Source of the DNA: Streptomyces cavernae
GTDB taxonomy: Bacteria > Actinomycetota > Actinomycetes > Streptomycetales > Streptomycetaceae
Length of the DNA: 64,000 nucleotides
Reading direction: 5' to 3'
NCBI RefSeq assembly: GCF_004023625.1
Contig: NZ_RPDJ01000006.1
Coordinates: 359,780-423,779, forward strand
Positions 17,043 to 25,625 of this stretch are shown here, piece by piece (within the stretch, counting starts at the first letter, position 1; every line of letters starts with the position of its first letter). Made by a program: the position numbers and the translations under genes. The notes below the pieces were generated by a model. The model was not told the DNA's origin and did no database searches. It saw only the letters and a list, made by a program, of their open reading frames with translations.

Positions 17043-18383
17043 TCAAGTGCCTGCCGGGCCGGATCCCGCCCTCGCGATGCCCGCCAACTCGTCCAGGGCA
17101 GCTGTCAGTTCAGGCAGCGCAGCGGTCGCCAGGCCGAGTCTGACGGCGTCCGGGGCGCTTCGGCCCGGTGCGAACGCCGTCGCGGGGGTCACCGCGATGC
17201 CCCGGGACGCGGCCGCCGCCGTGAAGGTGTCGGCCCGCCAGCCGCCCGGCAGTTCCCACCACGCGAAGTAGGCGCGCGGGTCGGCCCGTACGGTGAATCC
17301 CGCCAGCTCACGCGCCACCACCCGCTGCCGTTCCGCCGCGTCCTCGCGCTTGGCCGCGACCAGCCGGGCCACGGTCCCGTCCTCGATCCAGCGCACGGCG
17401 GCCTCCAGCGCGAAACGTCCGGCCGTCCAGCCGCCGGAGCGCAGGGCCGCGGCGACGGGCTCGGCCCGGTCGTCCGGTACGACGAGGAACCCGGCGGTGA
17501 GACCGGGGGCCACCCGCTTGGACAACCCGTCGACGACATAGGTGCGTTCAGGGGCGTAGGCGGCCAGCGGTGGCGGGCCCTCGTCGCGCAGGAACGCCCA
17601 GATCCGGTCCTCGACCACCGGCAGGTCCAGTTCCCGTACCGCGGTGGCCAGTTCGTCACGGCGGCGGTGGCCCGCCGTCGCCGAGGTCGGGTTCTGCAGC
17701 GTCGGCTGGACATACACCGCGGCGAGCGGCGCGGAGCGGTGGGCGGCGGTCAGGGCGTCCGGCAGGAGGCCCTCCCCGTCCGTCGGTACGGCGACCGGAG
17801 TGATGCCGATCCGCGACGCGATCTCCTTGACCAGCGGATACGTGAGGGCTTCTACGGCGACCCGGCCGCCGGGGGGCACCAGGGCGGCGAGCGCGCCCGC
17901 GATCGCCTGGCGCGCGTTCCCGGCGAACAGGAGCTGCTCGGGCAGGGGGCGCCAGCCGGGTACGGCCAGCAGTCCGGCGGTGGCCGAGCGGGCCGCGGGG
18001 GTGCCGGAGGCGGGGGCCGGGCGGGTGGACTCCGCCAGTACGTCGGCCCGCAGCAGGGGTGCGAGACCGGCCGCGAGCAGCTGCGACTGGCCCGGTGCGA
18101 ACGGGTAGTTGAGTTCCAGGTTCACGGGTGCAGTGGTCGTGGGCTCGGTGAGCGGGCGGCCCGAGGGGGGCGGCGCGGCCCGTACGAAGGTGCCCCGGCC
18201 GACCTCGCCGACCACCAGTCCGCGCCGCACCAGCTCCCCGTACACCCGTCCCGCCGTGGAACCCGCGATACCGCGCCGCCGGGCGAACACCCGCTGCGGG
18301 GGCAGCCGTTGGCCAGGCTTCAGCCGGCCCGACGTGATGTCGCGCGCTATCCGGTCCGCGATCCGCCGGTAGTCCTCGGTCAC
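17043..18383 (-). CDS. MocR family regulator (GntR winged helix fused to an aminotransferase fold)
   Basis: 446 residues from GTG 18383. An N-terminal GntR winged helix (YRRIADRIARDITSGRLKPG, then LPPQRVFARRRGIAGSTAGR) is joined to a fold-type I aminotransferase-like domain. The PLP-binding lysine lies in VDGLSKRVAPG (about Lys288), with the cofactor-ring Asp in VVEDRIW. MocR proteins use PLP or an amine adduct as effector and do not normally catalyse. GGGGAGG ten bases upstream fixes this start; an open extension to 18689 is low complexity and has no RBS. It is divergent from an alpha/beta hydrolase, and direct repeats in between (18626-18658) are the likely binding site. Confidence 0.85.
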   Translation of the reverse strand: MTEDYRRIADRIARDITSGRLKPGQRLPPQRVFARRRGIAGSTAGRVYGELVRRGLVVGEVGRGTFVRAAPPPSGRPLTEPTTTAPVNLELNYPFAPGQSQLLAAGLAPLLRADVLAESTRPAPASGTPAARSATAGLLAVPGWRPLPEQLLFAGNARQAIAGALAALVPPGGRVAVEALTYPLVKEIASRIGITPVAVPTDGEGLLPDALTAAHRSAPLAAVYVQPTLQNPTSATAGHRRRDELATAVRELDLPVVEDRIWAFLRDEGPPPLAAYAPERTYVVDGLSKRVAPGLTAGFLVVPDDRAEPVAAALRSGGWTAGRFALEAAVRWIEDGTVARLVAAKREDAAERQRVVARELAGFTVRADPRAYFAWWELPGGWRADTFTAAAASRGIAVTPATAFAPGRSAPDAVRLGLATAALPELTAALDELAGIARAGSGPAGT

Positions 18384-18620
18384 CGACCCGGTACCTCCCC
18401 TTCTCGCCCCTGAGCGGCCCGCCCTTGCGTTGTCCGCCGCAGACCGCAGACCGCAGACCGCAGACCCCAGCCCGCATCTTGCAGCCCGCGCCCGCCACAG
18501 CCCGAGGTACACGCCGCCGCAGTGCGCAGTCCTCGGCACGCGCCTGCCCCCGCCGTAGTCCGGAGTCCGCGCCCGCCGTAGTCCGCAGCCCCCAGCCCGC
18601 GCCCACCGCGGCCCCGGTGC
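18384..18620. repeat. intergenic low-complexity region with CGCAGAC and GCCGTAGTCC repeats
   Basis: Contains a 7-bp CGCAGAC tandem run at about 18439-18465 and GCCGTAGTCCG-type words at about 18550-18595. No gene is supported on either strand. Confidence 0.6.
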
Positions 18621-18625
18621 GGCAC

Positions 18626-18658
18626 ATTGCACCGAGGGCAAAGATTTTATTGCACCGA
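18626..18658. promoter_or_regulatory. direct repeats ATTGCACCGA, probable MocR operator
   Basis: ATTGCACCGA occurs exactly at 18626-18635 and 18649-18658, a 23-bp period (about two helical turns). It sits 30-60 bp before the hydrolase start. MocR regulators such as GabR and PdxR bind direct repeats in this position. AT-rich AAGATTTTATT between them may overlap a promoter. Confidence 0.6.
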
Positions 18659-18687
18659 TCAGTTGGCCCCGCCTAAGGTCACGGAGC

Positions 18688-19467
18688 ATGGCTTGCTACC
18701 TCGCATACGAGGACAAAGGCGCCGGAAACTCCCGGCTGCCGCTCGTCCTGATCCACGGCCATCCGTTCGACCGCACGATGTGGGTTCCCCAGCTCGCGGC
18801 CTTCTCCCCCACACGCCGGTTGATCGCGCCGGACCTGCGCGGCTACGGCGCCTCCCCGGTGGTGCCGGGGATCACCCCCCTGGAGGTCTTCGCCCGGGAC
18901 GTCGCGGAGCTGCTGGACGAACTGGGCGTGGACCGCTTCGTGCTCGGCGGTCTCTCCATGGGCGGGCAGATCGTCATGGAGTGCTACCGGCAGTTCCCGG
19001 AGCGCGTCGCGGGGCTGGTGCTGGCCGACACGTTCCCCGCGGCCGAGACACCCGACGGCGTCCGCGCCCGCGCCGTGACGGCGGACCGTCTGCTGCGCGA
19101 GGGCATGCGCGGGTACGCGGACGAGGTGCTGCACAAGATGGTGGCGCCGTACGCCGACGCCGAGGTCGCGGCCCATGTGCACCGCATGATGACGGCCACC
19201 AGCCCCGAGGGCGCGGCGGCGGCCCTGCGCGGCCGGGCCCAGCGGCCCGACTACCGCGGTCTGCTGCGCCGGGTGGCGGTCCCGGCACTGGTGGTCGTGG
19301 GCGCGGACGACGAGTACACCCCCGTGGCGGACGCCCGGGAGATGCACGCGGCGCTGCCCGACTCCGTACTCCATGTGATCGAAGGAGCCGCCCACATGCC
19401 GAACCTGGAGCGTCCCGATGAGTTCAACGCGGCGCTCGCGGACTTCCTGCGACGAGTGGACGACTAG
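18688..19467 (+). CDS. alpha/beta hydrolase
   Basis: A 259-residue soluble hydrolase. The oxyanion region is LVLIHGHPFDRTMW; the nucleophile elbow is GLSMGG with Ser90; the acid is probably the Asp of VVGADDEYTP; and the base is the His of EGAAHMPNLERP. The cap domain is short. The length and elbow resemble pimeloyl-ACP-esterase or haloperoxidase-like hydrolases, but the substrate cannot be assigned. CGGAG precedes the ATG. The divergent MocR gene suggests induction by an amine- or vitamin-B6-related signal. A perfect hairpin terminates the gene. Confidence 0.85.
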   Translation: MACYLAYEDKGAGNSRLPLVLIHGHPFDRTMWVPQLAAFSPTRRLIAPDLRGYGASPVVPGITPLEVFARDVAELLDELGVDRFVLGGLSMGGQIVMECYRQFPERVAGLVLADTFPAAETPDGVRARAVTADRLLREGMRGYADEVLHKMVAPYADAEVAAHVHRMMTATSPEGAAAALRGRAQRPDYRGLLRRVAVPALVVVGADDEYTPVADAREMHAALPDSVLHVIEGAAHMPNLERPDEFNAALADFLRRVDD

Positions 19468-19489
19468 GCCTGGGACCGGACTCCCAGGC
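19468..19489 (+). terminator. hydrolase terminator
   Basis: GCCTGGGA and TCCCAGGC form a perfect 8-bp stem with a 6-nt loop immediately after the stop codon. Confidence 0.75.
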
Positions 19490-19875
19490 GTGCGTCTGGC
19501 GAGCGGCCCCCTGGGGCTGTGGCCGGTGAGCGGGCACCCATGCCTGCGTCTGGCGAGCGGCCCCCTGGGGCTGCGGGCGGCGAGCAGGGACCCCTGGGCT
19601 CCTGGGGCTCACGGCGCGTGGATCCCCGGGCCTGCGGCCGGCGAGCGGACCCCTCGGTACCTGGGGCTCACGGCGCGTGGATCCCGAGGCGTGCGGCCGG
19701 CGAGCGGACCCCTCGGTACCTGGGGCTCACGGCGCGTGGATCCCCGCGCCTCGGCGAGTGCACTCGCAGACCAGGGCGAGTGCATCCCCAGACCCGAGTG
19801 CGTGGATCCCCGGTCCTGTCCCCCGAATCACCGCCTGCCCCACCGGCAACCTTCCCCCCGCCCGCTCCGTCTTTG
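19490..19875. repeat. about 60-bp degenerate tandem repeats in the intergenic region
   Basis: Units of 59-61 bp with the core GCGGCCGGCGAGCGG ... CTGGGGCTCACGGCGCG recur with starts near 19573, 19634 and 19693. The last two are nearly identical (59-bp period), and two shorter degenerate units precede them (19499-19570). After 19750 the pattern decays into GGCGAGTGCATCCCC words. The frame that runs into the next gene has no RBS here, so I treat the whole stretch as noncoding. Confidence 0.7.
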
Positions 19876-19890
19876 AGGGAGGATTTTCGG

Positions 19891-20934
19891 GTGGCTCACC
19901 TGAGTGAAGGGGAGGCCGGGCGAGCGGAAGGCCGGATCTTGGAGAGTTCGAGGGTCGCGTACGAGGAAACCGTCGAGCGCGTCGAGAGGCACGGCGGACG
20001 GGTCTACTGGGCCTGGATCGCCGGGCTGCTGCTCCTCGGGGTCGGTGCCGTGGTCGGCTGCCGGCTCGCCGACACCGACGGGATCACGCCCGTGCCGCAG
20101 CTGCTGGCCTTCCTGCCGTGGCTGCTCGCCCCCACCGGGCTGGCGCTGCTGCTGGCGTTCCTCGCCCGGTGGCGGATCGGGATGCTGTGGGCGATGGTGA
20201 CGCTCGCGCTGCTCGCCTGGTTCAGCGAGCCGTACGGCAAGACGATGGAGGTCGGCGGGACGGCCGTGGCGGAGCTGCGGGTGCTGACGTCGAACGTGAA
20301 GTTCGGACAGGCGACCGAGTCACTGATCGCGGCCGTGCAGCGGCAGCGACCGGACCTCGTCTTCGTGCAGGAGTGCGAGTACACCTGCTCCGACGCGCTG
20401 AAGAAGGCCTTTGCGGACGACGCCTACCCGTATCGGCAGGCCGTCGAGGGGCAGGGCTCCGACGGCTCCGTGATCCTCAGCAGGTATCCGCTGAAGGCGA
20501 CCGACGGGGTGCCGGGGACGATGGGCATGCCCGGGGCGGTCGCGGATGTGGAGGGGCGCGAGGTGCGGTTGCAGCTGGCGCACCCCATGCCGCCGCTGCC
20601 CGACCAGCTCCGGCTGTGGCGCAGTGAGCTCGGGGCGCTGCGCGCGTACGCGGCGCGGACCAAGGGCCCCACGATCCTCGCCGGGGACTTCAACGCCTCC
20701 CAGGACCACGCGGCCTTCCGCCGCATCCTCGACACGGGCCTGCGGGACGCGGCCCGCCTCGCCGGTGAGGCCCGCACCCCCACCTGGCCCACGGCGACGG
20801 CACCGCCCCTGGGCGCGCAGATCGACCACATCCTGGTCTCCCGGCAGTTCCTGTCCCGCGAGGTGACGTTCCTCGACCTGAAGGACACCGATCACCGCGC
20901 CGTGCTGGCGGACCTCACGTTGTTCCAGGGCTGA
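19891..20934 (+). CDS. membrane-anchored endonuclease/exonuclease/phosphatase (EEP) family protein
   Basis: 347 residues. Three membrane helices (about 35-115) precede an outward-facing EEP domain. Catalytic signatures are LTSNVKFG, VFVQECEY, AGDFNASQDH, IDHILVS and DTDHRAV, so the metal and His residues of the fold look complete. Relatives include exonuclease III, DNase I, sphingomyelinase and inositol phosphatases; the actual substrate is unknown. GTG 19891 follows GGGAGG by nine bases. The gene overlaps the convergent membrane-protein gene by 20 bases. Confidence 0.85.
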   Translation: MAHLSEGEAGRAEGRILESSRVAYEETVERVERHGGRVYWAWIAGLLLLGVGAVVGCRLADTDGITPVPQLLAFLPWLLAPTGLALLLAFLARWRIGMLWAMVTLALLAWFSEPYGKTMEVGGTAVAELRVLTSNVKFGQATESLIAAVQRQRPDLVFVQECEYTCSDALKKAFADDAYPYRQAVEGQGSDGSVILSRYPLKATDGVPGTMGMPGAVADVEGREVRLQLAHPMPPLPDQLRLWRSELGALRAYAARTKGPTILAGDFNASQDHAAFRRILDTGLRDAARLAGEARTPTWPTATAPPLGAQIDHILVSRQFLSREVTFLDLKDTDHRAVLADLTLFQG

Positions 20935-21892
20935 CCGGTCCTCCGGGGCCGGGCGGCGGCCGGGAGCCGGCGTCCGCTGTCGGCCCGCGGCGCCGGCGCC
21001 GCACCCGGTGGGTCACCTGGGTGGCCAGGGCGGCGGTGAGGCCCAGGGCGAGGATCGTCCAGGACGCGGTGCGGAGCGTGGCCGTCAGGGTGTCGTAGAC
21101 CGCGGCGGCGGCCGCCCGGGGAATCTCCGGGGGCAGGCCGGCGAGGGTCAGTTCGCGGGTGACGCCGACCGCGCCCAGCAGCAGCGCGGCGCCCAGGGCC
21201 ATGCCGAGGGCCGTCGCCGTGACCGCGCGGCGGCGGCACGCCGCCACCGCGATGCCTGCCACCGCGAGCGCGAGGGCCGCCGCGGGCAGCCAGAAGTCCG
21301 CGAGTTCGAGCATGCCGAAGCCCTCGCGCAAGGTGGCCAGCTCCGTCGGCCGCAGCACGGTGACCTCCGTGTGCTCGACGGGGATCCGGTGGGCGAACGG
21401 GACGCCGTCGTCGTGAAGCCGGTCCTTGAGCTCCTGGGTCAGCGGCGCCGCGTCCAGCGTCACCCCGCCCTCGTGCTCGCTGCGCAGCGCCTCCAGCACC
21501 GCGTCGTGCGTCGCCCGGTTCGCGGTGTCCCACGCCGTGCGGAAGGCCTCCGTGCCCGTGAACGAGCGTGCCGCCTCGTGCACGAACGCCCGCACCCGGT
21601 CCCGCAGCGGTCCGACGTGCAGTTCCGCCATGATCCCGTCCGTGACGGCGTCCGCGACGGCGGTGCGCACGTCCGGGTCGCCGGCCAGCGGAGCCATCGT
21701 GGCGACGTACCGGTCCGAGCCGCCGAACTCGTACGTCGCCCAGGAAGACATCGTCCCGAGCGGCAGGAGGACACAGGCGACGCCGATCAGCACCGCCGAC
21801 GCAAGGCTCCGTACCCGGGGCAACACCCTTCCAGCAGAGGCCGCGGGGGTGGGAGGCGCGAGCGGTCCGACTGCATCCGGGGCACGCGGCAA
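20915..21892 (-). CDS. integral membrane protein of unknown function
   Basis: A 325-residue protein with one N-terminal membrane helix (about 28-52), an external region of about 150 residues and three further helices near the C-terminus (about 200-300). The soluble part is charged and helical, with FEGGSDRYVATMAPLAGDPD-like spacing reminiscent of uncharacterised actinobacterial membrane proteins. I recognise no catalytic motif. The coding end overlaps the convergent EEP gene by 20 bases, so both ends are read on both strands. Confidence 0.7.
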   Translation of the reverse strand: MPRAPDAVGPLAPPTPAASAGRVLPRVRSLASAVLIGVACVLLPLGTMSSWATYEFGGSDRYVATMAPLAGDPDVRTAVADAVTDGIMAELHVGPLRDRVRAFVHEAARSFTGTEAFRTAWDTANRATHDAVLEALRSEHEGGVTLDAAPLTQELKDRLHDDGVPFAHRIPVEHTEVTVLRPTELATLREGFGMLELADFWLPAAALALAVAGIAVAACRRRAVTATALGMALGAALLLGAVGVTRELTLAGLPPEIPRAAAAAVYDTLTATLRTASWTILALGLTAALATQVTHRVRRRRRGPTADAGSRPPPGPGGPVSPGTT

Positions 21893-21899
21893 CCCGAAC

Positions 21900-21929
21900 G
21901 GGGCCCTGGTGCCCGGGAACCGGGGCCCC
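21900..21929 (-). terminator. possible terminator of the 21995-22408 gene
   Basis: GGGGCCC (21900-21906) can pair with GGGCCCC (21923-21929), with an inner CCCGGG. It lies between two co-directional minus-strand genes. Confidence 0.4.
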
Positions 21930-21994
21930 TCGGACCCGCGATCACGTGGTCGTCAGGCGGATCAGCTGGATCCCGGGATCACGCGGTCGCGCCG

Positions 21995-22408
21995 TCAGCG
22001 CTCGGTCGAGTAGTAGCGGTAGAACGTCGCGGCGAAGGCCAGGGCCGCGACCCCCAGGGCCATGCCGGTGGACCGCAGGACGCTCGCCCCGGACAGGCTG
22101 TACATGAAGCCGAACGAGACGCCGGTGAAGGCGGCCCACGCCATGGCGCGCAGTTCGCGCTGCAGGCGGTGCCCGACGAGGTGCAGTCCCAGGAAGCAGA
22201 CGCCGAACAGAATCCCGGCGACCACGCCGAGCAGGACGTTGTAGCCGGTGATGGGCCCCGCGTCCCGGCCGATTTCCGCCGTCCACAGGCCGTAGACCAC
22301 GGCCAGGACGACGGCGAGCCGGGCGAACGGGCTCCGGGCGAGCGCCGCCGCGCCCGGGCGCCTGCCGCCGGACTTCGTGGTCTTGGATGCAGGTGCCGCC
22401 TGAGCCAT
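21995..22408 (-). CDS. small four-helix membrane protein
   Basis: A 137-residue protein with a basic N-terminus (about 25 residues) and four membrane helices. No known family is recognised. ATG 22408 is preceded by AAAGGAG at a good distance, so the start is firm; longer frames upstream run through low-complexity CCTGC repeats and are not real. It is divergent from the SpoIIE-type phosphatase. Confidence 0.7.
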   Translation of the reverse strand: MAQAAPASKTTKSGGRRPGAAALARSPFARLAVVLAVVYGLWTAEIGRDAGPITGYNVLLGVVAGILFGVCFLGLHLVGHRLQRELRAMAWAAFTGVSFGFMYSLSGASVLRSTGMALGVAALAFAATFYRYYSTER

Positions 22409-22421
22409 GTCGGGCTCCTTT

Positions 22422-22466
22422 CCTCCCTGCCCTGCCCTGCCCTGTCCTGTCCCTGTGCCTGTCCCC
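22422..22466. repeat. CCCTG pentanucleotide-like repeat
   Basis: A run of CCCTG/CCTGC/CCTGT words lies directly upstream of the small membrane-protein gene, between its RBS and the divergent promoter. It is noncoding. Confidence 0.6.
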
Positions 22467-22594
22467 GCCTCCCTGGTTCGTCTCCCTGTCTTCCAGGCCA
22501 CACCTGCGCGGTGCGGTCGGCAAGTCGGTGGGCATGAACGCGGAAGGTTTGGCATGTTTCGCGGGCTTCCCGTGGTTCCCGGTACGGTTGCGCG

Positions 22595-23905
22595 GTGGCC
22601 GGTCGGCGGTTTCCGTACCTGCGCAGCGAGCGCCCCCCGTCCGCGAGCGAGGCGGGTGCCCGGTCCGCGGCGGAACTGACCGCGCATCCGGTCGACGACG
22701 AGGTGGGCCCCCCGACGCGGCGGCCGGTGCCGCGGGTGCGAGGTCGGAGCATCGGCTGGGTGGCGCCACTGCTGCTGCTCGTGGGTATCGCGGTGGCCGA
22801 CTGGAACACCTCGGGGGAGTTCCGGGTCATCTCCTGGATCGTGCTGGTGCCGGGCATCGCGGCGGCGATCTGCGGGGTTTGGGGCACGGCTGTGTTCGCG
22901 GTGCTCGCGCTGGTCACCTACGTCGCCACGGACCGGGCCTGGCCGCACCAGTTCCAGACCGGGCTGCCGGACTTCATCCTGGTCGCGGTCGGCGGGGTGC
23001 TCGCCACCGCGGCGTGTGTGGTGCGGGTGCGCGGCGAGCGGCTGATGCTGCACATGCGCGACGTCGCCGAGACCACCCGGCGCACGGTGCTGCGCCCGCT
23101 GCCGCCCGGCTGGGGCGGGCTCGACCACGCCGCCGTCTATCTCGCCGCCGATGTCCAGGCCCGGGTCGGCGGCGACTTCTACGACATCCAGCCGAGCCCG
23201 CACGGCACCCGGGTGCTGCTCGGTGACGTCCAGGGCAAGGGACTGGGCGCGGTGGCCGCCGCGGCGTCCCTGCTCGGCGCCTTCCGCGAGTCCGGCTACC
23301 ACGAGCCGGATCTTCCGGAGGTGGCCCGCCGGCTGGAGGCACGGATGGTGCGGCACCGGGGCTACGTCCGGGCGCTCGGCGGGGAGGGCGCCGCCGTGGA
23401 GCGGTTCGCGACGGCGGTGCTGGTGGGTTTTCCGCCGCCCGGTTCGGCGCAGGAGTACGTCGACGTCGTCAATTTCGGCCATGAACCGCCGCTTGTGGTG
23501 GGGGCTTCGGGTGTACGGCAGCTGCCGCCCGGCGACGGTCTGCCGCTGGGCCTGGGCGACCTGGCCGAGGGGGGCAAGGGCATCGAGGGCGCAGAGGGCA
23601 TCGAAGGCGCCGAAGGCATCGAAGGCGCCGAAGGCATCGAAGGCGCCGAGGGTACGGCCAAGGTGAGCTCGCAGCGGGTGCCGCTGGCCGCGGGGGAGAC
23701 GCTGCTGCTGGTCACCGACGGGGTGACGGAGGCACGGGACGCCGACGGCGCCTTCTTCCCGCTGGTCGCCGCGCTCTCCCGTGGCCCGGTCACCCCGGAC
23801 CCGCGGGACCTGGTGCGGCTGGTCCGCGACGGCACCCTGCGCCACTGCGGCGGTCGGCTCGGCGACGACACGACGATCTTCGCGGTCCGACCCGGACCTC
23901 GGTGA
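22595..23905 (+). CDS. membrane-bound SpoIIE/PP2C phosphatase with an in-frame GIEGAE repeat
   Basis: 436 residues. An N-terminal cytosolic segment, three membrane helices (about 52-142) and a cytosolic PP2C/SpoIIE domain (about 175-430). Metal motifs VGGDFYDI, LGDVQGKG and TDGVTEARD and a terminal GDDTTIF are intact. Residues about 329-351 hold four to five tandem GIEGAE hexapeptides (18-bp unit) between two phosphatase strands. Such enzymes act on anti-anti-sigma proteins. No RBS precedes GTG 22595, but TACGGT ends six bases before it, consistent with a leaderless transcript. Confidence 0.85.
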   Translation: MAGRRFPYLRSERPPSASEAGARSAAELTAHPVDDEVGPPTRRPVPRVRGRSIGWVAPLLLLVGIAVADWNTSGEFRVISWIVLVPGIAAAICGVWGTAVFAVLALVTYVATDRAWPHQFQTGLPDFILVAVGGVLATAACVVRVRGERLMLHMRDVAETTRRTVLRPLPPGWGGLDHAAVYLAADVQARVGGDFYDIQPSPHGTRVLLGDVQGKGLGAVAAAASLLGAFRESGYHEPDLPEVARRLEARMVRHRGYVRALGGEGAAVERFATAVLVGFPPPGSAQEYVDVVNFGHEPPLVVGASGVRQLPPGDGLPLGLGDLAEGGKGIEGAEGIEGAEGIEGAEGIEGAEGTAKVSSQRVPLAAGETLLLVTDGVTEARDADGAFFPLVAALSRGPVTPDPRDLVRLVRDGTLRHCGGRLGDDTTIFAVRPGPR

Positions 23906-24021
23906 CGTCCGCCTCGGGTGACATCCGCTTCGCCGTCGCCGCGGGTGCCGCATCGAGTGACGTCCGCCTCGGGTGACGTCCGTCCGTATGACGGTCTTGG
24001 TCCGCCTGCTCGGTGACGTCC
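23902..24021. promoter_or_regulatory. five copies of GTGAC(G/A)TCCG upstream of the LuxR-type gene
   Basis: GTGACGTCC or GTGACATCC occurs at 23902, 23918, 23957, 23973 and 24013. The first overlaps the phosphatase stop codon. Spacings are 16, 39, 16 and 40 bp, so two pairs are identically arranged. This could be an operator cluster or a decayed tandem repeat. Confidence 0.5.
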
Positions 24022-24150
24022 GGTCCAACCAGTCGGTACGGAGGGTGACCGCAACCTGTCTGACAGCCTGACCTGGATACATTTGAAAATTTGAACATGT
24101 CCAGGGTGGGGTGCGTAGGTATGGATGTCATGAACTTGGCGGAAGGACAC

Positions 24151-24885
24151 GTGAAAGTGACACGGGAAGCACGAACCTCCCGGCATCACCGCGAGTACCC
24201 CCCACTCGCCCACCTGACCGCCGCCCTCGCCTGTGCCGAGGGCGACTGGCCGCACGACGACTGGCCCGGTCCGTACGACCCCGTCTCTGCCCATCTGCTG
24301 CCGCCCCCGTACGACGAACCGCGCTGGTTCCCCCGTACCCCCGACGTCGTGGTGCTGCGCTGCGGGGAACCGCTCGACGAACTGCCCGCGCTGCTGGCCG
24401 CCCTGGGCGCAGAACCGCCACCGGTGCTGGTCATCAGCCCGGTCGACGAGCCGGCCCAGGTCGTCGGCGCGCTGCGGGAGGGCGCCGTCAGCTATCTCGT
24501 CGACGCGGACTACACACCCGGCGGACTCACCCAGGCGCTCCAGGGCACGGCGCTGCGGCACAGCGCGCTCTCGCCGCGTGCCTGCGAGGCCCTGACGGAG
24601 GCGGCGCAGCGGCCGGATCACGGCGGGGGCGGCCCGGGGGCCCGAGGTGGCGGGCCGGGTGCGGCGCGGCTGCGGGCCCTGCTGTCACCGCGGGAGAGCC
24701 AGATCATGGAGCTCATGTCGATCGGTCTCGGCGCCTCGGAGATCGGCCGACGGCTGTGTCTGAGCGAGAAGACCGTTCGGAACAACCTCAGCAACGTGTA
24801 CGCCAAGCTGGGCGCGAGGGGCGGAACGGACGCGGTCCTGATGTGGCTGGGCATCGTGCGGGCGATGCCCGGCTCTCTCGTCTGA
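24151..24885 (+). CDS. LuxR/NarL-type regulator with a non-canonical receiver domain
   Basis: About 244 residues. Residues 15-150 look like a response-regulator receiver (PDVVVLRCGEPLDELPALL, then VLVISPVDEP and GAVSYLVDADY), but the expected phosphorylation Asp after the third strand is Arg/Cys, and the conserved Lys is Val. The C-terminal LuxR helix-turn-helix is intact (LSPRESQIMELMSIGLGASE, LSEKTVRNNLSNVYAKL). It is therefore probably a phosphorylation-independent orphan regulator. GGAAGGA at 24141-24147 supports GTG 24151 or 24157; ATG 24121 and 24130 are in frame but lack an RBS. A Gly-rich linker (residues about 155-170) joins the domains. Confidence 0.75.
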   Translation: MKVTREARTSRHHREYPPLAHLTAALACAEGDWPHDDWPGPYDPVSAHLLPPPYDEPRWFPRTPDVVVLRCGEPLDELPALLAALGAEPPPVLVISPVDEPAQVVGALREGAVSYLVDADYTPGGLTQALQGTALRHSALSPRACEALTEAAQRPDHGGGGPGARGGGPGAARLRALLSPRESQIMELMSIGLGASEIGRRLCLSEKTVRNNLSNVYAKLGARGGTDAVLMWLGIVRAMPGSLV

Positions 24886-25085
24886 GGTCCGTGCTGCCGT
24901 ACGTCGGCGGGACCTCGGGCGATGGCGTTCGCAAACCTGGTGCGCTCCGGACGCCGTGTACGGATCGCCCGGGATCCGTGTCAAGTGACCCTGCAGTAGG
25001 GATATTTGTCTCTGTCGGCGGCCTCCGGGGAGCCCCCATACTCCCTGAGGGAAGTTCAAAGAGAACGCCAAAGACAGGACAATTG

Positions 25086-25391
25086 ATGGCCAAGGTGATT
25101 CGCCTCGTGGCGATCGGAGCTGCCCTCGCGACGGGTGTCGACTTCCCGAACTGCGAGCCCGGTGCGACCGAACCGGCGTCGGTGTCGATCGGCTGGTCGG
25201 CGACGGTGGCCCAGGGCGAGGGCAAGTACACCGTCACGCAACAGGGCGGTGGCGGAGGGCTGTTCGGCTTTCTCAGCGGCTCCCGGACCAAGCACAAGGC
25301 TATCCGCAGGTCCTCAAGAACGGGACTCCCGACGGAAGGCTCTGGTTGCGCAACGTCGAGTGCGGAACCCCGCAGGCCAACGCGCTGCTGA
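25086..25391 (+). pseudogene. short secreted-protein remnant, probably frameshifted
   Basis: ATG 25086 begins a hydrophobic signal-like segment (MAKVIRLVAIGAALATG). After about 70 residues the good codon pattern leaves this frame near 25303 and continues in another frame (PQVLKNGTPDGRLWLRNVECG) as far as the terminator at 25513. That suggests a one-base indel. Neither part is recognised. The remaining frame-1 tail is Arg/Ser-rich nonsense ending at 25391. Confidence 0.4.
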
Positions 25392-25512
25392 ACTCCGCCA
25401 ACAGCGTTCGAGCGGAGCCTGGATTCGGTGCGGGCGGAGACGCCGTCACCGATGTGGAAATCCCTCTTTCCGAGGTGCCGGCCCCCTGGGGCCGGGAGGG
25501 ACGTCCACGCGG

Positions 25513-25546
25513 AACTGCCCCTGTTACTCCCCCCAGGGGCAGTTTT
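25513..25546 (+). terminator. hairpin terminator with T-run
   Basis: AACTGCCCCTG and CAGGGGCAGTT form a perfect 11-bp stem with a 10-nt loop, followed by TTC. It marks the 3' end of an older gene upstream and separates it from the FG-GAP fragment. Confidence 0.75.
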
Positions 25547-25625
25547 CGTGTGTGCAAAGGGCGCAAATCATGCGACGCGGACGTGGGGAAGTATGCCGGC
25601 CCGTCAGGGGCGATGCCTCAGCGAG

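Noticed and set aside
18384..18689. N-terminal extension of the MocR protein
   Set aside because: Cys/Arg/Gly-rich low complexity, and a good RBS precedes GTG 18383.
19519..19890. N-terminal extension of the EEP protein
   Set aside because: It is composed of 60-bp repeats; GGGAGG supports GTG 19891.
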